From: Paracoccaceae bacterium
Lineage (GTDB): Bacteria; Pseudomonadota; Alphaproteobacteria; Rhodobacterales; Rhodobacteraceae
DNA length: 64,000 nucleotides
NCBI GenBank assembly: GCA_027489375.1
Contig: JAIXZW010000021.1
Span: 1-64,000, forward strand
Direction: 5' to 3'
The position numbers and the translations under genes were made by a program. The notes under the pieces were generated by a model. That model was given only the letters and a program-made list of their open reading frames with translations, was not told the DNA's origin and did no database searches. Of this stretch, positions 25,882-35,021 are shown piece after piece (the first letter of the stretch is position 1; every line of letters starts with the position of its first letter).

Positions 25882-26136
25882 TCAGCCCCGCCGTGCGATC
25901 GCGCCGTAGATGGCAAGCACGATCACCGCGCCCACGATGGCGGCGATGAACCCCGCCCCCTCGTTCGGCGCATACCAGCCAAGCGCTTGGCCAAGGAAGG
26001 TTGCGACGAACGCCCCGACGATCCCGAGGATGGTTGTCAGGATGAACCCCGAAGGCTCGTTCCTTCCGCCCGGCATGATCAGTTTGGCGATGACGCCCGC
26101 GATGAAGCCGATGATGATGGTCCAGATGATCGACAT
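25882..26136 (-). CDS. GlsB/YeaQ/YmgE-family small membrane protein
   Basis: 84 residues from MSIIWTIIIGFIAGVIAKLI. Three membrane segments separated by short loops with the family signature MPGGRNEPSGFILTTILGIVGA and the C-terminal IVGAVIVLAIYGAIARR. The family is transglycosylase-associated by name and linked to stress response, but its molecular function is not settled. It stands alone between the ABC operon and the ornithine cyclodeaminase-like gene. Confidence 0.9.
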   Translation of the reverse strand: MSIIWTIIIGFIAGVIAKLIMPGGRNEPSGFILTTILGIVGAFVATFLGQALGWYAPNEGAGFIAAIVGAVIVLAIYGAIARRG

Positions 26137-26219
26137 GGGTGGACGCCTTTTCTGCTCGGGGGATGTTCCCCGCAGCCCAAACGCCTCCGCCCCGTGGCGG
26201 TTCCTGACTGTCCTGCGTC

Positions 26220-27137
26220 CTAGCGGCCCTGCCACCGCGTCATGATGTAATGCGCGGTCATCAGGTCGAGATGCGCCCCGCCGCCATTCTTGGCGACCGT
26301 GATCTCCTCCTCCGACGACCGCCGATACAGCCCCGCCGCGATGTCGTAGAAATCGGCGCGGATATCCGCTTCGGTCATCGTGCCATTGGCAAGCGGCTCC
26401 ATCATCTCGCCGATATGGTGGATGGTGGTGGCGCGGCTGTCCACGAACACGCTTGCCCGCGTCATCACCGCATCATCCGCCTCGCGCATGTCGGGCCGGT
26501 AGGCGCCGATCAGGTCGACGTGCTGCCCCGCCTTCAGCCATTCCCCCTTCAGGATCGGCGTCTTGGTCATGGTGGCCGAACAGATGATATCCGCCCGCCC
26601 CACCGCCGCCTGCAAATCCGTCACCGCCGTGACGCGCGCATCGCCTGCCGCAATCGCCTCGGCCCCCGCCGCCGTGCGGTTCCAGATCAGGAACCGCGCA
26701 TCGTGGAAATGCGAGGCATAGGCCTCCACCATCGACCGCGCCACAGGCCCCGCGCCAAGGATCAGGATCAGCTTCGACTCAGGCCGCGCCAGCCGCTTGG
26801 CCGACAAGAGGCTGTCCCCCGCCGTCTTCCACTTCGTCACCAGATGGAAATCGACCAGCGCCGTCAGATCGCCCGTCTTGTCGTCGAACAGGTTCACCGC
26901 CCCGTGGATCGACGGCAACCCCAGCGCCACGTTGTCGGGGAATATCGTCGCCACCTTCACCAGTTGCGCCAACCCGTCGATCCATGCCGCACGGTTCAGG
27001 ATCGTGTCCTTGCCGCGATACAGGAACAGGTCCTTGATCTCGGCCTTCGGCAGACGGTGGCCCGCCTCGATGGCATCGGTCAGGCCCGCCCATGACAGCA
27101 GCGATTCCGCCTCTTTCCCGATGAATTCGATGCTCAC
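26220..27137 (-). CDS. Ornithine cyclodeaminase/mu-crystallin family protein
   Basis: 305 residues with a GTG start overlapping the upstream HAD stop (GTGA). Rossmann motif LILGAGPVARSMVEAY at about residue 125 for NAD(P). Further family blocks are GDLTALVDFHLVTKWKTAGDS, IWNRTAAGAEAIA, ADIICSATMTKTPILKG and GQHVDLIGAYRPDMRE. Family members convert ornithine to proline or reduce cyclic imines and ketimino acids. The substrate here cannot be set. It is the last gene of an EamA-HAD-OCD unit. Confidence 0.88.
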   Translation of the reverse strand: MSIEFIGKEAESLLSWAGLTDAIEAGHRLPKAEIKDLFLYRGKDTILNRAAWIDGLAQLVKVATIFPDNVALGLPSIHGAVNLFDDKTGDLTALVDFHLVTKWKTAGDSLLSAKRLARPESKLILILGAGPVARSMVEAYASHFHDARFLIWNRTAAGAEAIAAGDARVTAVTDLQAAVGRADIICSATMTKTPILKGEWLKAGQHVDLIGAYRPDMREADDAVMTRASVFVDSRATTIHHIGEMMEPLANGTMTEADIRADFYDIAAGLYRRSSEEEITVAKNGGGAHLDLMTAHYIMTRWQGR

Positions 27138-27757
27138 AGCCCCGCCTCGCTTTCCGTCAACAACCCTTCGGCGACCAAGCGCCGCGCCCAGCCCTGCCAG
27201 CTTTCGAACTGGTGCGTCCGCCAGCCCCGCCGCGCTGCCGCCGTGATATTGTCGGCACGGTCATCGGTAAAGAGCAGCCGGTCGGGCGCAATGCCGCAAT
27301 CGGCTTCGACCATTTCATAGATGCGCGGATCGGGCTTGATCACCCCCATCCGGCCACTGACGTAAAGCCGGTCGAAATCGCGCAGGAAATCCATGCGCGG
27401 CAAGGCATGTTCAAACGTGTCCCGCCCGAAATTGGTCAGCGCAAAGACGGGCACGCCCTTGGCCCGCAGCGCCCGTTGCAGCGCGATGGACCCGTCGATC
27501 CGCGGGCTTGCCAACTCGATCCAGCGGTCATGCCACATGCGGATGTCCTCGGCCCAATCCGCATGCGCCTCGGCCCAGTCATAGACCGTGTCCCGAAACG
27601 CCGCCCCCGCATCGACCAGATCGTTCATCTGATGCAGGTCCACGGCGGCAAACAGCGCCCGCCGCCGTTCCTCGCCGATCACACGGTCGTAAAACGCCTC
27701 GGGCTGCCAGCGAGTCAGCACATTGCCGATATCAAAGATCACTGCCTCGGGGATCAC
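27134..27757 (-). CDS. HAD family hydrolase (phosphatase-like)
   Basis: 207 residues with a GTG start. HAD motif I is FDIGNVLTRW (nucleophile Asp; the second Asp position is Asn, as in epoxide hydrolase/YihX-like members). Motif II is ALTNFG, motif III Lys is in GVIKPDPRIYE and motif IV is LLFTDDRADN. Substrate unknown; small phosphoesters are typical. It overlaps the EamA gene upstream by 26 bp and the OCD gene downstream by 4 bp, so the three are co-transcribed. Confidence 0.88.
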   Translation of the reverse strand: MIPEAVIFDIGNVLTRWQPEAFYDRVIGEERRRALFAAVDLHQMNDLVDAGAAFRDTVYDWAEAHADWAEDIRMWHDRWIELASPRIDGSIALQRALRAKGVPVFALTNFGRDTFEHALPRMDFLRDFDRLYVSGRMGVIKPDPRIYEMVEADCGIAPDRLLFTDDRADNITAAARRGWRTHQFESWQGWARRLVAEGLLTESEAGL

Positions 27758-28700
27758 CGGTCACATCCTTCTTGCGCCTCGTCTCGCGCCACAGCGTATA
27801 AAGGCCCGCCCCGCAGATAAGCGCAATCCCCACCGCCGCCGTGGCATCTGGCCAGGTGCCAAAGACCACCGCCCCCCAAAAGATCGCAAGCGGCATCGAG
27901 GCATATTCGAACGGCGCCACCAGCGCCGCCTCCAGCAGCCGGTAGGCTTGGGACACCATCAAACCGCCGATCGCCACCGCAATCCCCGTCGCCAGAAACC
28001 ACGGCCAATCCTGCAACGGCGGCCAGACCCAGGGCCGCAGCAGGAACGCGACCGAGGCATTGTCAGACCCCGCAAACTGCCCGTCCCCCACCGTCAGCCC
28101 CATCGTGGCCGACAGCGCGATGAACCCGCATTGCACAAAGAACGAAAGCGCCATCGCACTTTCCGTATCCTTCATCCGCCGCGTCATCATATGGCTCGAC
28201 GCATAGCAAAAGGCCGAAATCAGCACGAGCACCGCCGCAGGCTGGATCACCCCCGACCCCGGCCGCAGCATGACGACGACCCCCATCATCCCCACGCAAA
28301 CCGCCAGCCAGCGCCGCGGCCCGACCTGCTCGCCCAGCACAAGGATCGACAGCAGCGTGACCAGCAGGGGCGAAACGAAGGCAATCGCCACCGCATCGGC
28401 CAAGGGCAGCGCGGCAAGGCCAAGGAAGTAGCACAGGTTGGAACACAGCACGAAGCCCACGCGGATCAGATGGTCCTTGGGCCGCTTGGTCAGAACCTGC
28501 CGGAACCCCGTGCCGGAAAAATGCATCAGGCCGATCAGAAAGATCATCCCGATCCCCGCGCGGATCAGGATCACCTGATGCAGCGCGTAAGACCCCGAAA
28601 GGAACTTGATCGCAAGATCGTTGATCGACAGCGTGGCCGACCCGCCAAGGGCAAGCAGGATGCCCGTCAGGGTCGCGCTTCGGGCGGGACGAATGGTCAT
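27732..28700 (-). CDS. EamA/DMT family transporter
   Basis: 322 residues from the ATG of MTIRPARSATLTGILLALGG. A TTG five codons earlier is less likely. Two EamA halves, ten hydrophobic segments, with ATLSINDLAIKFLSGSYA and LGLAALPLADAVAIAFVSPL in the first half and SQAYRLLEAALVAPFEYASM in the second. Family role: export of a small metabolite, substrate unknown. It is the first gene of the EamA-HAD-OCD unit. Confidence 0.87.
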   Translation of the reverse strand: MTIRPARSATLTGILLALGGSATLSINDLAIKFLSGSYALHQVILIRAGIGMIFLIGLMHFSGTGFRQVLTKRPKDHLIRVGFVLCSNLCYFLGLAALPLADAVAIAFVSPLLVTLLSILVLGEQVGPRRWLAVCVGMMGVVVMLRPGSGVIQPAAVLVLISAFCYASSHMMTRRMKDTESAMALSFFVQCGFIALSATMGLTVGDGQFAGSDNASVAFLLRPWVWPPLQDWPWFLATGIAVAIGGLMVSQAYRLLEAALVAPFEYASMPLAIFWGAVVFGTWPDATAAVGIALICGAGLYTLWRETRRKKDVTGDPRGSDL

Positions 28701-28819
28701 GGTAGCGCCAATCAACCGCCGCCCGCGCCGTTAATCTGTTCCGCCCGCGACATGGGCAGGGCGGGTTTCAACGGCGCGGCGGGGCGCGGCGGGGCAGGGG
28801 GTGCGGCATGCGGACCAAC

Positions 28820-28891
28820 GGTGCGCAGCAAGTGCGCACCCTACGGGCAGGGCGTTTGCGGCCAAGGTAGGGTGCGCACTCGCTGCGCACC
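28820..28891. repeat. Dispersed inverted repeat family B, copy 1
   Basis: Two 25-bp arms in inverted order (28820-28844 and 28867-28891), differing at one base, built on GTAGGGTGCGCAC..GCTGCGCACC and separated by 22 bp. It lies between the YaiI-family gene and the EamA gene. Family copy 2 is at 55680-55746. Confidence 0.88.
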
Positions 28892-28905
28892 ACAAACACA
28901 CCCCC

Positions 28906-29361
28906 TCACCCCGCCGCCTTCGCCGCCCGCAACTCCCGCTCCAGCACTTCCAGAAACCGCGACCGGTCCGCCTTGGAAAACGGCCTCCCGCCGCCCTGCC
29001 GGAAGGGGTCGGCGCTGCGCAGATCCTGCATGAGATCCCGCGTTGCCAGCGCATTGCCGATGTTGCGCCCGTTCAGCACCTCGCCATTGTGCTTCACCAC
29101 CACCGCACCCGATGCCACCACCTTCGCGGCCAGCGGGATATCCCCCGTCACCACCACATCCCCGCGCCCCGCCTGATCGGCGATCCACTTGTCCGCCTCG
29201 TCGGGGCCGGATGCCACAAAAACGCTTTCCACCAACGGGTTGGCCGAAGGCCGTATGCCCCCGTTCGACACGACGAACATCCGCACCCCGTGCCGCGTGG
29301 CGACCCGCTCGGCCTCCTCCTTCACGGGGCAGGCATCGGCATCGACGAAGATCCTAGGCAT
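28906..29361 (-). CDS. YaiI/YqxD family protein (UPF0178, DUF188)
   Basis: 151 residues from the ATG of MPRIFVDADACPVKEEAER, the hallmark start of this family (PIN-like fold with conserved acidic residues). Also visible are VVTGDIPLAAKVVASGA and the C-terminal GGRPFSKADRSRFLEVLE. A nuclease-like function has been proposed for the family but is not established. The start overlaps the end of the upstream S-formylglutathione hydrolase gene by 8 bp. Confidence 0.92.
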   Translation of the reverse strand: MPRIFVDADACPVKEEAERVATRHGVRMFVVSNGGIRPSANPLVESVFVASGPDEADKWIADQAGRGDVVVTGDIPLAAKVVASGAVVVKHNGEVLNGRNIGNALATRDLMQDLRSADPFRQGGGRPFSKADRSRFLEVLERELRAAKAAG

Positions 29362-30184
29362 GGAGGGCTGCGGCGTGGAAAGCGACATGCTCCTCCATGA
29401 AGGTCGAGACAAAGAAGTAGCTGTGGTCATAGCCCTTCTGCATCCGGAACGACCCGCCCTGCCGCCGCGCCGCCATCGCCTCGGCCAGCGCCTCCGGCTT
29501 CAAAAGGTCAAGGAACTGGTCCGACGTTCCCTGATCGATCAGCATCGGCCCGTCAAACCCGCGCTTCCGCATCAGCAGCGTTGCGTCATAGGGCGCCCAA
29601 GCGGCTTCGTCCTTGCCAAGGTAGGCCGAAAATTGCTTGCGTCCCCAATCACTTGCGGTCGGATTGCAGATCGGCGCAAAGGCCGAAACCGACCGGAACC
29701 GCCCCGGAAAGCTCATCGCAACCGTCAACGCGCCATGCCCGCCCATCGAATGGCCGGTGATCGCCTGCGCCACCTCGGCCAAAGGAAAGGCCGAGAACAG
29801 CACATTGGGCAATTCGTCCGTGATGTAATCCCACATCTGGAAATGCGGCTCCCACGGGTCTTCGGTCGCGTTCACATAGAACCCCGCCCCCTGGCCAAGG
29901 TCATAGGCCGCATCATTCGCCACCCCCTCGCCGCGCGGGCTGGTGTCGGGAAAGACGATCCCGATCCCCGCCTCCGCCGCCCACCGCTGCGCGCCCGACT
30001 TGTCCATCGCGTTCTGATGCGTGCAGGTCAGCCCCGACAGGTACCACAGCAGCGGAACCGGCCCGTCCTCGGCCTGTTCGGGCAGGAAAAGGCCGAAGGT
30101 CATGTCGCAATCGCACAGCGCCGAAGGATGCGAATACACACCCTGCACCCCGCCGAAGGCACGGCTTTCCGATACGGTCTTCAT
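29354..30184 (-). CDS. fghA: S-formylglutathione hydrolase
   Basis: 276 residues, ATG with AAAGGAC 5 bases upstream. Esterase-D family serine hydrolase that splits S-formylglutathione to formate and glutathione, the second step of glutathione-dependent formaldehyde detoxification. Visible: WYLSGLTCTHQNAM, nucleophile elbow GHSMGGHGAL, the Asp region LIDQGTSDQFL and the catalytic His in GYDHSYFF. No adjacent formaldehyde dehydrogenase gene (adhI/frmA) is present in the window. Confidence 0.93.
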   Translation of the reverse strand: MKTVSESRAFGGVQGVYSHPSALCDCDMTFGLFLPEQAEDGPVPLLWYLSGLTCTHQNAMDKSGAQRWAAEAGIGIVFPDTSPRGEGVANDAAYDLGQGAGFYVNATEDPWEPHFQMWDYITDELPNVLFSAFPLAEVAQAITGHSMGGHGALTVAMSFPGRFRSVSAFAPICNPTASDWGRKQFSAYLGKDEAAWAPYDATLLMRKRGFDGPMLIDQGTSDQFLDLLKPEALAEAMAARRQGGSFRMQKGYDHSYFFVSTFMEEHVAFHAAALHA

Positions 30185-30268
30185 CACTTGTCCTTTCGAT
30201 TTGCGGGCCAAGGTTCCACGCCACGGCGGGTCTTGCAAGCCCCGCAGGCACCCGCACCCGATCCGGTT

Positions 30269-30850
30269 TCAGCCGCGGGCGACCGGCTTTGCGAACAGGA
30301 TCCACTCCTGCGCATCGACCTGCCAGTCACCCTTTACCACCGCCCGCCGCGCCACCTCGCGGTAGCCCTTGGCGGCATAAAGACGCAACGCCTCCCGATG
30401 CGTATCGGCTGCGATCAGGCTGATGTCCCGATGCCCCGCCCGCTGCGCCACCGACTCGGCATGGGCCAGCAGCGCACCGCCGCAGCCCTTGCCGCGAAAC
30501 CCCTCATAGGTTGCCAGCACGTTCAGATACCACGACCCCGGCGCCAGCGCCTCAAGCTCCAGCAGCGGCACGAAGATGGGCGGGGTGTCAGGATCGACCG
30601 GCTGCGGCTCGGCTTCCGCCGCATATCCCAAAAGACAGGCCGCGACCTCGCCGCCGCTCTCGGCCAGCCACGCGTTGCGATACGAGAAATTCCCCGTTTC
30701 CCGCGCCGCCCGTTCCCTGCCATAGGCCCAGGGGTCGCCCTCCGGTCCGACCGATTTGCGCCAGTAATGCAGCGGCAGATCATCCGCCGCCATGTTGATG
30801 AAGCGCACCAGATGCCCTGCATCCGCGGCGGTCGCCTCTCTGATCCGCAT
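30269..30850 (-). CDS. GNAT family N-acetyltransferase
   Basis: 193 residues. ATG chosen because GGAGGA lies 8 bases upstream; a GTG three codons earlier overlaps that site. The fold is seen in MRIREATAADAGHLVRFI, the acetyl-CoA loop YEGFRGKGCGGALLAHAE and the C-terminal LRLYAAKGYREVARRAVVK. Substrate unknown. It is divergent from the cupin gene. Confidence 0.88.
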   Translation of the reverse strand: MRIREATAADAGHLVRFINMAADDLPLHYWRKSVGPEGDPWAYGRERAARETGNFSYRNAWLAESGGEVAACLLGYAAEAEPQPVDPDTPPIFVPLLELEALAPGSWYLNVLATYEGFRGKGCGGALLAHAESVAQRAGHRDISLIAADTHREALRLYAAKGYREVARRAVVKGDWQVDAQEWILFAKPVARG

Positions 30851-30969
30851 CCCCGACACTCCTCCTTCTGTCCGCGCCGACCCTTAGCAGCCCCCTTTGC
30901 CCTTGTCAGCCTGTCGGCAGGGCCATACCAAACGCAGAAGGACCGAAACGAACCCCTGAAAGGACTGAC

Positions 30970-31323
30970 ATGGGCGATATGGTGTTCCGCTTCCCCGCAC
31001 CGGGGCCAGAGCCGATGCTGGCCGATCTCGAAGGCTGGACCAAGATCGAGGGCAACCCGACCATGAAGACATGGGTCCAGCACACCTCGCTTGACGGTTC
31101 GGTCATAAGCGGCACGTGGGAGGCGACGACCGGCACTTGGCACGCCGCCTACAAATTCTACGAATTCGTCCACCTGATCGAAGGCCGCATCACCATCACC
31201 CCCGAAGGCGCAGCCCCCGTCACCCTGAACCCGGGCGATGCCTTCGTCGTCGAACCCGGCTTCAAGGGCACGTGGAAGATCGAAGCCCCCGTGCGCAAAC
31301 ACTTCTGCATCAAGCTGAAGTAA
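30970..31323 (+). CDS. Cupin domain protein (ureidoglycine aminohydrolase-like, DUF861)
   Basis: 117 residues, a single small beta-barrel. Visible cupin blocks are ISGTWEATTGTWHAAY, FYEFVHLIEGRITITPEG and LNPGDAFVVEPGFKGTWKI. Proteins of this class are common as single-domain cupins next to unrelated genes, and their substrates are largely unknown. The (S)-ureidoglycine aminohydrolase label is only a family name, since no purine-catabolism genes are nearby. 31324-31517 downstream holds only an imperfect hairpin (ATTCCCGCTGG..CCGGCGGGAAT). Confidence 0.88.
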   Translation: MGDMVFRFPAPGPEPMLADLEGWTKIEGNPTMKTWVQHTSLDGSVISGTWEATTGTWHAAYKFYEFVHLIEGRITITPEGAAPVTLNPGDAFVVEPGFKGTWKIEAPVRKHFCIKLK

Positions 31324-31517
31324 CCGCCCGCGTCCCCCGCGCCGGAACAGGGCGCAACCTCGGGCGCATTCCCGCTGGCGGAACAGTGCCGCAACGCCGG
31401 AGGGCGGCTGTCCGGCGGGAATCGCAACATCGCGCAGTCCCGCCGTGGCAGACATCGTCAAGGCGGGACGACACCGCCGTCTCCGTCACTGCGCCGCAAG
31501 ACGCAGGGACGATCCTG

Positions 31518-32348
31518 TCACTGGGTCGGGTGGAACTTGCCTGCGGGCGACAGCGTAAAGATCTCGCATCCCGTGGCGGTCACGCCGACCGAATGCTCGA
31601 ACTGCGCCGACAGGCTTTTGTCGCGGGTGATCGCCGTCCAGTCGTCCGACAGCACCTTCGTCTCGGGACGGCCAAGGTTCACCATCGGCTCGATGGTGAA
31701 GAACATGCCCTCTTCCAAGACCGGCCCCGTCCCGGGACGCCCGTAATGCAACACGTTCGGAGGCGAATGGAACACGCGCCCCAACCCGTGGCCGCAGAAA
31801 TCGCGCACCACGCTCATGCGGTTGGCTTCGACGTAGCTCTGGATCGCATGGCCTATGTCGCCAAAGGTGTTCCCCGGCTTCACGGCGGCGATGCCCCGCA
31901 TCAGCGCCTCGTGCGTCACGTTGATCAGCCGCTGGGCAAAGGGCTTCGCCGTGCCTGCCACATACATCCGGCTCGTATCGCCGAACCAGCCGTCCACGAT
32001 CACCGTCACGTCGATGTTCAGGATATCGGTCGCCTGCAACACGTCATTGCCGCGCCCCGGCACCTTGCTGCCCGGTATCCCGTGGCAGACCACATGGTTC
32101 ACGCTGATGCACGAGGCGTGCTGATACCCCTTGTAGCCGATCGTGGCCGAGGTGACGCCATGCCGCTCCACCTCTGCCGTGATGAAGGCGTCGATCTCGC
32201 CCGTCGTCGCCCCCGGCACGACAAGCGATGCCACCGCGTCCAATATCGAGGCCGCAATGCGACCGGCTTTCGCCATGCCCGCGAAATCCGCGTCCTCGTG
32301 GATGCGGATTCCGTCCTTGGTGATGCGACCGCGCGTCTCGTCCAACAT
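31518..32348 (-). CDS. map: Methionine aminopeptidase, type I
   Basis: 276 residues. Removes the initiator Met from new proteins in the cytosol. The pita-bread metal ligands can be traced: HGIPG region, NIDVTVIVDGWFGDTSRM (two Asp), CGHGLGRVFHSPP (His), GMFFTIEPMVN (Glu) and the last Glu in QFEHSVGVTATG. Length fits the type Ia enzyme. It stands alone, divergent from the molybdopterin-binding protein gene. Confidence 0.95.
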   Translation of the reverse strand: MLDETRGRITKDGIRIHEDADFAGMAKAGRIAASILDAVASLVVPGATTGEIDAFITAEVERHGVTSATIGYKGYQHASCISVNHVVCHGIPGSKVPGRGNDVLQATDILNIDVTVIVDGWFGDTSRMYVAGTAKPFAQRLINVTHEALMRGIAAVKPGNTFGDIGHAIQSYVEANRMSVVRDFCGHGLGRVFHSPPNVLHYGRPGTGPVLEEGMFFTIEPMVNLGRPETKVLSDDWTAITRDKSLSAQFEHSVGVTATGCEIFTLSPAGKFHPTQ

Positions 32349-32478
32349 TGCTGTCCTTGCGACTCTTTCGCCCTAGATAGGCAAATCCCGCGCCAAAGGC
32401 CAGACCCGCGCCGGATCGCGCTTTGAAACGCGCTTTGCCCGCCCTATACCCAAGGCACTTCTGACGAAAGAGACGCCC

Positions 32479-33198
32479 ATGCCCAACCCCACCGCCGCAA
32501 TTCTGGTCATCGGCGACGAGATCCTCTCGGGCCGCACCCGCGATTCCAACATGCACCATCTGGCGCAGCGCCTGACCGAACACGGCATCACCTTGGCCGA
32601 GGCGCGGGTCGTCCCCGACGAACATGACCGCATCGTCGCGGCGCTGAATGCCCTGCGCGGCGCTTACGACCACGTCTTCACCTCGGGCGGCATCGGCCCC
32701 ACGCATGACGACATCACCGCCGATGCCATCGCCGCCGCCTTCGGCGTGCCGATCACCCACCGCGCCGACGCGATGGCGCTTTTGCAGGCGCATTACGACC
32801 GCGCCGGCCTTCCCTTCAACGAGGCGCGCCAGCGCATGGCCCGCATCCCCGATGGCGCCACCCTGATCGACAACCCCATCTCCACCGCGCCCGGTTTCAC
32901 GATCGGCAACGTGCATGTCATGGCGGGTGTGCCGAACATCTTCGAGGCGATGCTCGCAGGCGTCCTGCCCACGCTCACGGGCGGCGCGCCGCTTCTGTCG
33001 CAATCCCTGCGCGTGAACCGAGGCGAGGGCGAGATTGCCACCGACTTCGCCACCCTCGCCGCCGATTTCCCCGACCTGACGATGGGAAGCTACCCCTTCA
33101 ACACCAACGGGGTCTACGGCACCAACCTCGTCATCCGCGGCACCGATGCCGCCCGCATCGACGCCGCCATGACGCGCCTGTCACGGATGTTCGCATGA
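32479..33198 (+). CDS. Molybdopterin-binding domain protein (CinA N-terminal/MoaB-like)
   Basis: 239 residues. MoCF_biosynth fold: AILVIGDEILSGRTRDSN at the start, FTSGGIGPTHDDITADAIA in the nucleotide/pterin-binding loop, then MAGVPNIFEAML. It corresponds to the stand-alone N-terminal half of CinA-like proteins, whose members act on pterin or nicotinamide nucleotides. There is no C-terminal nicotinamide-mononucleotide amidase domain. The stop overlaps the next start (ATGA), so it is co-translated with the acetyltransferase. Confidence 0.9.
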   Translation: MPNPTAAILVIGDEILSGRTRDSNMHHLAQRLTEHGITLAEARVVPDEHDRIVAALNALRGAYDHVFTSGGIGPTHDDITADAIAAAFGVPITHRADAMALLQAHYDRAGLPFNEARQRMARIPDGATLIDNPISTAPGFTIGNVHVMAGVPNIFEAMLAGVLPTLTGGAPLLSQSLRVNRGEGEIATDFATLAADFPDLTMGSYPFNTNGVYGTNLVIRGTDAARIDAAMTRLSRMFA

Positions 33199-33899
33199 TC
33201 GACCTGCCCTCCCTGACCGAGGCGACATGGCCCCCCGCGGCAAAACACGCGGTCGGCCCGTGGATCGTGCGCGAAGGGCAGGGGGCGGGGCAGCGCGTTT
33301 CGGCCACAAGCCCCGCCGGAAACTGGACCGAAGCCGAAATCGGACAGGCCGAGGATGCCATGCGCGCCCTTGGCCAGACCCCCATCTTCGTCATCTGGCA
33401 GGGGCAAGAGGCGCTGGATGCCACGCTTGCCGCACGCGGCTACCGCATCAACGACCCCGTGGTCGCCTATGCCGCACCGACCGCCGCCCTTGCCGAACCC
33501 GCCCCCGCCTTCCTGACCACCTTCCCGCATTGGCCCCCGCTCGGCATCGCCACGGCGATCTGGCGCGAGGCGGGTCTGCACCCCGCGCGCTTCGGGGTGA
33601 TGGATCGGGTCGCCCTGCCCAAGACCGTGATTCTCGGCCGCACGGGCGACCGCGCGGCGGGGGTGGCTTTCGTCGCCGTCCACGGCAAGACGGCGATGCT
33701 GCACGCGCTCGAGGTGGCACCCGCCCTTCGTCGGCAGGGAACCGCGCACAACATCATGCGGGCCGCGGCGATCTGGGCGCAAGATCAGGGCGCAACCGAC
33801 CTCGCCCTTCTTGTCACCACGGCGAACTCCGGCGCACGGGCGCTCTACGCTTCCCTCGGAATGTCAGTTGTGGGACACTACCATTATCGGAAGTTGTAA
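33195..33899 (+). CDS. GNAT family N-acetyltransferase
   Basis: 234 residues. The C-terminal half carries the fold: FVAVHGKTAMLHALEVAPALRRQGTAHNIMRAA is the beta4-acetyl-CoA loop region, and ANSGARALYASLGMSVVGHYHY is the family-typical end. The N-terminal ~90 residues are less conserved. It overlaps the molybdopterin-binding gene by four bases. Substrate unknown. Confidence 0.88.
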   Translation: MIDLPSLTEATWPPAAKHAVGPWIVREGQGAGQRVSATSPAGNWTEAEIGQAEDAMRALGQTPIFVIWQGQEALDATLAARGYRINDPVVAYAAPTAALAEPAPAFLTTFPHWPPLGIATAIWREAGLHPARFGVMDRVALPKTVILGRTGDRAAGVAFVAVHGKTAMLHALEVAPALRRQGTAHNIMRAAAIWAQDQGATDLALLVTTANSGARALYASLGMSVVGHYHYRKL

Positions 33900-33919
33900 G
33901 CCCGCAAAGAGGCCGAGCA

Positions 33920-35017
33920 GTGCAGAACCGAAATCGAAGCGCAACGCGTGCCCGTCAACTTGGGCCGGTCCTCGGCCCGATGCTTGCCGCCCTGCGCCTG
34001 CCCGCGCTGGCACTTCTCCTCGCGGCCCCGCTCGGCACAGGTGGCGCCGAAGCCTTCACGCCGGAATCTGCCTTCACTCCTGAATTTCCCGCCCCTGCCA
34101 CGGCACAGGGCGAACGCCGCGCCGACCTGACCTCATACCGCCTCCCGACCGGCCCGTTCCGCGGTGACGCCGTTCCCGCAAAACTGACCGAAGGCAGCTT
34201 CCGGCAGACCGCTTGGCGGCTCGACTGGGCGGGGCGCTCGACGCTCGAACTGCTCGCCCCCCTACGCGACCAACTCGGCCAGGCAGGCTGGACCACGCTT
34301 TACGAATGCGAAACCGCAGCCTGCGGCGGCTTCGATTTCCGCTACGGCATCGACGTCCTGCCCGAACCCGAAATGCATGTGGACCTTGGCGATTTCCGCT
34401 ACCTCGCCGCCAGCCGCAAAGGGGAAAAGGGGATGGAATATCTTTCCTTCCTCGTCAGCCGCTCCGCCGATCAGGGCTTCGTGCAACTCACCCACGTTGG
34501 CGGCGACCTCTCCCCCAACCTGACCGCTTCGACCAAATCGCCCGGGGCACAGGCGGGCACCCCCGCCACAGGAACCGATGTCAATGCCGCCGCGTCCGCG
34601 CCCACCGCATCCCTGCCCGCAGGGGCGGGCCTCGGCGCGCTGCTTTCGGCAGGGCAGGCGGCAGTTCTGGAAGACCTCGCCTTCGCCTCCGGCATGGCGC
34701 GGCTTAAAGCGGGCGACTATCCCTCGCTCCGCGCCCTTGCCGATTGGCTTGTCGCCAACCCGACCGCCGCGATCACCCTCGTCGGCCACACCGACGCATC
34801 GGGCAGCCTGACCGCCAACACCGCCCTGTCGCAAAAGCGTGCGGCGAGCATCCGCGACCTTCTCATCGCCTCCTACGGCATCGCCCCCGACCGGATCACC
34901 GCCGAAGGCGTCGGCCCCGCCGACCCCCGCGCCGACAACGCAACCACCGAAGGCCGGTTGAAAAACAGACGGGTCGAGGTGGTTCCCACCCCGACCCGCC
35001 AAAGGGTTTCGTTCTGA
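33920..35017 (+). CDS. OmpA-family outer-membrane/periplasmic protein
   Basis: 365 residues from a GTG with AAGAGG seven bases upstream. An ATG 20 codons later (33980) is the alternative. A signal segment (RLPALALLLAAPLGTGGAEA) follows. The N-terminal domain (LPTGPFRGDAVPAKLTEGSF to FVQLTHVGG) resembles DUF4892-type regions. The C-terminal OmpA peptidoglycan-binding domain is clear (LVGHTDASGS, LSQKRAASIRDLLI, EGRLKNRRVEVV). It likely links the envelope to the cell wall. It is convergent with the LysR gene, with only 4 bp between stops. Confidence 0.88.
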   Translation: MQNRNRSATRARQLGPVLGPMLAALRLPALALLLAAPLGTGGAEAFTPESAFTPEFPAPATAQGERRADLTSYRLPTGPFRGDAVPAKLTEGSFRQTAWRLDWAGRSTLELLAPLRDQLGQAGWTTLYECETAACGGFDFRYGIDVLPEPEMHVDLGDFRYLAASRKGEKGMEYLSFLVSRSADQGFVQLTHVGGDLSPNLTASTKSPGAQAGTPATGTDVNAAASAPTASLPAGAGLGALLSAGQAAVLEDLAFASGMARLKAGDYPSLRALADWLVANPTAAITLVGHTDASGSLTANTALSQKRAASIRDLLIASYGIAPDRITAEGVGPADPRADNATTEGRLKNRRVEVVPTPTRQRVSF

Positions 35018-35021
35018 AATC

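Noticed and set aside
25553..25909. 118-codon plus-strand frame with a SFALS repeat
   Set aside because: Generated by the 15-bp tandem repeat in a gap; no ribosome site, no domain, and it runs into the antisense of the GlsB-like gene.
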